This document shows, in pieces, positions 46,801 to 52,819 of a stretch of 52,819 bases of DNA. The notes beneath the pieces are model-generated. The model saw only the letters and a list, made by a program, of their open reading frames with translations, searched no databases and was not told the DNA's origin. Source of the DNA: Mesobacterium pallidum (lineage in GTDB: Bacteria > Pseudomonadota > Alphaproteobacteria > Rhodobacterales > Rhodobacteraceae); contig NZ_JAIMID010000029.1 in NCBI RefSeq assembly GCF_019966535.1, positions 1-52,819 of the forward strand. The letters run 5' to 3'. Numbering within the stretch: position 1 is the stretch's first letter; every line of letters begins with the position of its first letter. A program made the position numbers and the translations under genes.

Positions 46801-49800
46801 GACGACACGCTGGTGGGCGGATCGCAGGCCGATATCTACGCCTTTGGCGCCGATTACGACTTCGACCGGATCATCGAACGGCCGGATGCCGAGGGCGTCA
46901 TCGACACCGTGCAGTTCGGCGCCTCGGTCACGCGCGAGGCGCTGCGCATCACCCGAAACGGCGACGACCTGGTGATCGACCTCGGCAACGGGGCGGATGT
47001 GCTGACCATTGTCGGCGGGCTGGCCGGCAGCCGCATTGAGCAGTTCCGGTTCGGCGATGCCAGCGTGCTGACCTTCGACGAGATCGTGGACCGCATGCTC
47101 ACCGGCACGGATGCCGACGAAGAGCTGCGCGGCCTCGACACCCGCGACGACACGCTGGACGGTGGGCCTGGGTCCGACGCGCTGCTGGGCGGGGCGGGGA
47201 ACGATACGTACCTGTACGGATATGGCAACGGCAACACCTCGGTCGACGACAGGTCGGGCCTCGACCGGATCGTGTTCGGCACCGGGATCACCGAAGACGT
47301 CGTGACGTTCGAGAACATCGACGGCGACCTGTTGATCCGGCTGACCCTGACGGGGGAGCGGATCGCGGTGCTGGGCGGCTACCGCGAGCGGCCCGTGGAA
47401 AGCTTCGAGTTCGAGGATGGCAGCGCGCTGAGCATCGAGGAGGTGCGCGCCATGATCCGCGCCGGCGCCTCGACCGGCTCGCAGGATATCCTCGACACCG
47501 GCGATTTCGAGGCGGGGCAGCTGCTCGACCCCGGAACGGGCCATGACGAGATCCTGCTGAGCGAGGGCGCGCAGGTGGTGATCCGCCCGGGCGGCGGGAT
47601 CGACCGGGTGCAGATGGGCGCGGGCGTGACCGATGCGGCGATCCTGCTGCCCGACGTGCCCTCGGTGGACGCGGTGGTGCGGCAGGCGGGGGCCAGCAGC
47701 CTCGACCTGATCCTGACGGTTCCGGGGACGGGCAACCAGGTCATCATCGTCGGCGCGCTTGGCGCCGGCGCCGTGCCCCGGATCGAGTTCGGCGATGCCG
47801 TCACCTGGGGCGCGGCCGAACTGGTGCAGGCCTCTGTCGCGGCGCAGTCGAGCGAGCGGGGCGAGATCATCCGGGGCAGCGACCGCGCCGACACGATCGA
47901 GGGCGGGGCCGGCGATGACCAGCTGCGCGGGGCGCGCGGGGATGACACCTACCTGTTCACCCGCGGCGACGGGCAGGACGTGATCGAGGACAGCGCCGGC
48001 AACAACGACCGGCTCGAGATCACCGGCTACACGCCGGGCGAGGTGCGGGTGGAACGGCTGGAGGCGGGGCGCGACGACCTGATCCTGACCTTCCTCGGCA
48101 CCGACGATGCGGTGATCATCCGCGGCGCGGCGATCGAGACGCTGGCCTTCAGCGACGGCACGGTCTGGACCCGCGACACGCTGCTGGACCTCGTGAACGC
48201 GGTCGGCACGGACACCGACGACCTGCTGCGCGGCACCTGGGGCGAAGAGATCTTTGACGCCGGGCTGGGCAACGACATCGTGCTGGACGGGCGCGGGGCG
48301 GATATCCATACCTTCGACCGGGGTGACGGGCAGGACCGGATCATGGTCGACCGCTCGGCTGATGGCTATGGCACGATCCGCTTTGGCTCGTCCATCGCGC
48401 TCGAGGATGTGAGCGCCAAGCGCGACGCCGATGGCAATATCGTGCTGCTGATCGCGGGCGGCGACGACCGGATCACGCTGGTCGACCCGGCGAACGATCC
48501 CGACGCCATCGTCGGGCAGATCGCCTATGCCGACGGGCGCAGCCAGTCCATCGCGGTGCTGGCGCGGGCGATCCCGGCGACCGATGGGGACGATCATGTC
48601 ATCATCCCCTCGGGCGCGCCGACCGAGCCCGAGCCGGGCACCGATGCCTTTGGCCGGGACGGCAATGACACGATCGAGACCGGGCGCGGCGAAGACGTGC
48701 TGTACGGCGATCTGGGCAATGACCTGCTCAAGGGTCATTCGGGCGGGGACACCTATGTCTTTGGCCTGGGCGACGGGCAGGACACGATCCACGACGTGGA
48801 CGAGCTGTCGAGCACTGCGGTGGACCGCATCCGCTTCGAGGCGGGGATCGACCCGGCCGACGTGGTGGTGCTGTGGGCGAACGGCGGCGACCTGGTGCTG
48901 GGCATCGCGGGCACCGAGGACCGGCTGACCATCCGCGAGATGTTCGTGAACCGCACCCGCGACGCCGGGATCGAGGAAATCGTCTTTGCCAGCGGCGAAA
49001 CCTGGGACCTGGCCGAGATCCTGTCGCGCGCGGGCACCGGCACGGCGGGCGATGACGACATCGACCTTGGCACGGCCGGGGACCTGGCCACGCTGGCAGG
49101 TGGGGCGGGCGACGACCGCCTCGCCGGCGGACGCGGAGACACCACGTATCTGTTCAACCCCGGCGACGGGCAGGACGAGATCGTGGAGGCCGACAGCTCG
49201 TACTATTCCACCGACACGCTGCGGCTGGGCGCCGGGTTCGACCGGGCGGACATGGTGGCGGTGCAGCAGGGCAACGACCTGGTGCTGCGGTTCATCGGCC
49301 ATGACGACACGCTGACGATCCGGGGCCAGTTCGCCTATTCCAACGATCCCATCGACTCGGTCTTGTTCAGCGATGGCAGCAGCCTCGATGCGGCCGGGCT
49401 GGCCGCGCTGGTGGTCTCGGAAGAGCAGGCGCAGCGGCTGCTGACGCCTTCGGTCGCGGATACCAACCCCTTCCTCGATCCGCTCTTCGGGATGGCCCAT
49501 GGCGGCGACGGATCCTCGACCGGCGGGACCGGCGGCGGGGGGGCGAGCGGCGCCTCGGACCTGCCGCGCACGCTGACAGGTACGCCGGGGGTGCAGGAGA
49601 CGTTCGAGTTCTTCGTGCCCGAGATCGACCTTTCGGCGGCACTGACCACCATCGAGGGGTTCGAGGTGGGCGACTCCGGCGACATACTCGACATCCGCCT
49701 GGCCACCGGCCTTGTCGGCACGGTGGTGGCGCGGCAGGAGGGCGCGGACACCTACGTCTATTTCGCCGATGACGGGCAGCGCGACCTCGGTGCCGCGCGG

Positions 49801-52742
49801 CAGCTGATCCGGTTGGTGGGGGTCGCGGCGGGCGATCTCACCTCGGGCAATTTCGGCGGCGCGCCCTTCGAGGCGGCGGTGGCTCGGTCGATCACCGGCA
49901 CCTCTTCGGCCGAGGCGCTGACCGGCGGCTGGGGCAACGACACGATCAACGCCGGCAGCGGCGACGACACGCTGGACGGGGCCGAGGGCGACGACCGGCT
50001 GGAAGGGCGCAACAACAACGACACCTACCGGTTCGCGCCCGGCTGGGGCGACGACACCATTGCCGACAACGGGTTGTCGAGCACCTCGAGCGCGGACGTG
50101 GTGGAATTCGGCGCGGGGCTGTCGCCCGATGACCTCGAGCTGCGGATCGAGGGCAACGACCTCGTACTGTCCTTTGCGGGCCTGCCGGGCAGCCTGCGGC
50201 TGCTAAATTCCCTGTCGAGCCTCAGCTACCGGATCGAGCTCTTCCGGTTCGACGACGGGACCGAGCTGACGCACGAGGAACTGACCGCCCGGGTCTGGAC
50301 GCCGGATGCCACGGACCAGCTTCTCGAAGGCAGCCGCGACGCCGAGACGCTGGACGGCGCCGCCGGCAACGACACGCTGAGGGCCAAGGTTGGCAACGAC
50401 ACGCTGATCGGCGGCGCGGGCAACGACTGGCTCGAGGGCGGCGACGACGACGACACCTACCAGTTCGACGCCGGGTTCGGGCAGGACATCGTGTCGGACG
50501 ACGGCTGGGACTTCAATTCTGAATCCGACGTGATCGCCTTTGGCGCAGGGCTGACGCTGGCCGACATGGACGTTCGCGCGCAGGGCGACAGCCTGGTGAT
50601 CACCTTTGCCGGCAGCACCGACCGGGTCGAGGTGCGGGGCGCCATCAACGACAGCGACCAGCGGATCGAAAGCTACCGCTTTGCCGATGGCACGGTGCTG
50701 AGCCATGCCGACATCATGGAGCGGGCCCATGCGCCGGGCGAGGCCGACCAGGCGATGACCGGCGGCTACGACACGGACGCGTTCACGGGCGGGGGCGGCA
50801 ACGACACGCTGACCGGGCGCAACGGGTCGGACACGCTTGAGGGGGGCAGCGGCAACGACCTGCTGATCGGCGGCCAGCACAACGACCTCTACCGCTTTGA
50901 CGTGGGCTTCGGGCAGGACACGCTGGACGAAGACGGCTGGAACTTCAACTCGGCCGCGGACGTGGTCGAATTCGGCCCCGGCATCAGCCCCGCCGACCTG
51001 GTGGTCACGGCGACCGACAGCGACCTGGTGCTGCGCTTTGCCGGAACAGATGACCAGCTGGTGATCCGCAACACGGTGAGCGACCTCGATTCCCGGATCG
51101 AGATCTTCCGCTTTGCGGACGGGACCGAGCTGGGCTTTGCCGATCTCTCGGCGATGGCCTGGACGCCCGATGCCACGGACCAGCGCATCCAGGGCAGCAC
51201 CGAGGAGGACCTGATCGCGGGCGGCGGCGGCGGCGATACCCTGATCGGCCGCGATGGCCACGACACGCTGATCGGCGGCGCGGGCAACGACTGGCTCGAA
51301 GGGAACCGGCAGAACGACGTCTACCGCTTTGACGCAGGCTTCGGCCAGGACACCGTGTCGGACTTCGGCTCGAACGTCTATTCGCCCAGCGACGTGATCG
51401 AATTCGGCCCGGGGCTGAGCCTGGACGACCTGGTCGTGCGGATCGACGGCGACGACATCGTGCTGGGCTTTGCCGGGGTCGAGGACCGGGTGGTGATCCT
51501 GAACGGGCGCAGCTCGTCCGACTATTACGTCGAGACGGTCCGCTTTGACGATGGCCGCAGCCTGACCCGGGCCGAGGTCATGGACCTGGGGCTGACCGGC
51601 ACGTCGGGCGATGACCTGCTGCGCGGCAGCAACCTGGCCGAGGCGATCGACGGAAGCGCCGGCGACGACGAGATCCACGGCAACGACGGCAACGATACCG
51701 TGACCGGCGGCAGCGGCAACGACTGGCTGTCGGGCGGCTACCAGAACGACACCTACCGCTTTGCGCCCGGTTTCGGCCGCGACGTGATCTCCGAGACCGA
51801 CGGGTCGAGCTTCTATTCGGGCACAGACCAGGTGGTGTTCGCGGCGGGCATCGCCGCAAGCGATGTCGCGGTCTTCGAGGATGGCACCGACCTGGTGCTG
51901 GTCCATACCCCCTCGGGCGACATGCTGCGGCTTGCCGGCACCGTCTCGGGCGGGAGCAAGCGGGTGGAATCCGTCTTCTTCGAGGATGGCGCGGTCACCT
52001 GGACCCATGACGACATGATCGCCGCGGCGGTGATCCTTCCGGGCCCGGACGGGATCGCGCAGCAGGGCGATCCGGCGACCAACCTGCTGGCGGGCGGCGC
52101 GGGCGACGACACGGTGACCGGCCTTGCCGCGACCGCCAGCCGAATGGTGGGCGGCGCGGGCAACGATACGCTGACCGGCGGCGCGGGCGACGAGACGCTG
52201 GACGGTGGCAGCGGCAACGACAGCCTCGACGGGGCGGGCGGCAGCGACGTCTACCTGTTCTCGGCCGGGTTCGGGCAGGACACGATCGCCGACAGCGGCG
52301 CGAACGCAGGCGACGGGTCGGGCAATTTCGACACGGTGGTCTTTGATGCGACGATCGATCCGGCCGACGTGACGGTCGAGCGGACGGCGCCCACGGGCGG
52401 CGACCTTGTGCTGCGCATCGCGGGCAGCAGCGACCGGCTGACCATCCTCGGCGGGGCCGAAGCGGCGCCCGCCACGGGCGGCATCGACGCGGTGACATTC
52501 GAGGGCGGCCCCAGCTGGAGCCATGCGGACCTCTTGTCCATGGCCACGCCGTTCAACCCCGAGGGGCAGGACATCACCCCGATCGAAGGGCCTGTGGACG
52601 ACAGCCTGGCCGGGACCGACGGGCAGGATTACCTGCGTGGCTACCTGGGCGCCGACACGTTGGACGGCGGCATCGGCAACGACAATCTTTACGGCGACGA
52701 GGGTGACGACCTGCTGACCGGCGGGCTTGGAAACGATTACCT
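40837..52742 (+). CDS. Giant RTX protein, N-terminal 3,969 residues (continues at base 2)
   Basis: This is the 5' part of a 9,702-residue protein, open through the window end. Residues 1-60 are RTX-like (GTFGADTLNGTDEDDTIYAL). About 60-500 is an acidic beta-rich region, and 502-566 is a hydrophobic segment (FPSVFSVLMAAGGGLAEKM ... AAWLAGAAIRSAKA). Directly after it comes Asp569-Pro570, followed by LVIDLDGDGVET, GWIGSDDGFLVRDLNDNG and AELQVWRDLDSDG, matching the self-processing module of Neisseria FrpC. About 700-1350 is mostly unassigned and has a duplicated 45-50-residue motif. From about 1350, RTX nonapeptides alternate with haemolysin-related modules; an internal C-terminus-like segment lies near 2919-3008, after a Gly/Ser linker. 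There is no signal peptide, as expected for type I export. ATG 40837 has GGGGG eight bases upstream. Confidence 0.9.
42541..42930 (+). other. FrpC-like self-processing module with Asp569-Pro570
   Basis: The segment begins GVDPLVIDLDGDGVET and continues FFDLDDDL, GWIGSDDGFLVRDLNDNG, DGQLTAADAAWAEL and VWRDLDSDGETDAGELF. This follows the order of the FrpC self-processing module, in which Ca2+ triggers cleavage of an Asp-Pro bond at the module start and the new Asp end can join a lysine of another protein. Asp-Pro is conserved here. Activity is inferred. Confidence 0.75.
43363..43746 (+). other. Duplicated unassigned motif in the giant RTX protein
   Basis: Two related units lie about 240 bp apart: residues about 843-888 (GGYWTLASGDPVLDGGG ... 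PTIEDILALS ... ESWTMVEG) and about 924-970 (GSWRLASGREITDADGA ... HPTVDDILAFD ... EWRVEAIQ). I know no family with this pattern. They lie between the self-processing module and the repeat region. Confidence 0.6.
49498..49860 (+). other. Gly/Ser linker and internal RTX C-terminus-like segment
   Basis: A low-complexity linker (GGDGSSTGGTGGGGASGAS) is followed by IEGFEVGDSGDILDIRL, GADTYVYFADDG and LTSGNFGG (to residue about 3008). This resembles the terminal region of type I-secreted RTX proteins and the segment at 4780-5022. A linker followed by an old C-terminus suggests a past fusion point. Confidence 0.5.
50020..52180 (+). repeat. Tandem modules of about 430 bp inside the giant gene
   Basis: Five successive modules begin at about 50020, 50450, 50882, 51314 and 51746, each opening with NDxYRF-like residues. 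They share phrases such as GFGQDxxSD, FGxGLSxxDL and WTPDATDQ (near 50300 and 51170). The regular 430-435 bp spacing points to duplication of a unit made of RTX nonapeptides plus one haemolysin-related domain. Copies of this kind are where short-read assembly could lose or gain units. Confidence 0.7.
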
Positions 52743-52819
52743 GGCCGGCGGGACCGGCAACGACACCTACCGCTTTTCCGCCGGTTTCGGGCAGGACCGG
52801 ATCAGCGATTACGACTACC
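52743..52819. repeat. Terminal direct repeat, right copy (circular-contig overlap)
   Basis: Identical to bases 1-77. The giant RTX frame (codon starts at positions of the form 3n+1 here) maps exactly onto the frame at base 2, so joining the ends keeps the gene open. Confidence 0.9.

Overview
This window looks like one complete circular plasmid of 52,742 bp from an alphaproteobacterium, most likely a marine Rhodobacterales (Roseobacter-group) strain. The last 77 bases (52743-52819) repeat the first 77 exactly, as a circular contig with one k-mer of overlap would. The cut lies inside a gene whose reading frame continues across the join without a shift. The Rhodobacterales call rests on high G+C, a small replication initiator with a DnaA domain I-like C-terminus next to parAB (the 'DnaA-like' replicon class of that order), and protein sequences that look like that group. 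It is not based on any 16S or database match.

Layout on the circle. (1) Replication and partition, 36.0-40.5 kb: parB and parA on the minus strand, an intergenic origin candidate rich in GGGGACA repeats, and the initiator gene on the plus strand. Four perfect copies of the palindrome GTCCCCGCGGGGAC lie about 1.0-1.2 kb apart here and are probable parS sites. (2) A giant RTX gene starts 355 bp after the initiator at 40837, runs to the end of the window and continues from base 2 to 17203. Joined, it encodes about 9,702 residues and takes up about 55% of the plasmid. It has a FrpC-type self-processing module, about 35 RTX/haemolysin-type repeat modules, about 20 cadherin-like domains and a terminal RTX secretion region. 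(3) A HlyC-family lysine acyltransferase gene (minus strand) and a second RTX protein (753 aa) follow. (4) A xylose cluster occupies 20.5-26.4 kb: xylA, a xylose-type ABC importer, and a divergent ROK regulator. (5) Three genes follow: a secreted FG-GAP/UnbV-type protein, a di-haem cytochrome c peroxidase-like protein and a phosphohexomutase. (6) A five-gene envelope glycan operon occupies 30.9-36.1 kb: a polyprenyl-phosphate glycosyltransferase, a flippase-like membrane protein, a GT2 transferase, a methyltransferase and a GT-C membrane transferase. A cupin dioxygenase-like gene follows.

Taken together, the cargo suggests a surface-interaction plasmid: a giant calcium-dependent secreted or surface RTX protein, a putative activating acyltransferase, a glycan assembly operon and pentose uptake. 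No type I secretion exporter (HlyB/HlyD/TolC-like) and no xylulokinase is visible, so both functions would have to come from the chromosome or another plasmid. I saw no transposase, integrase, tRNA, rRNA, CRISPR array or conjugation gene.
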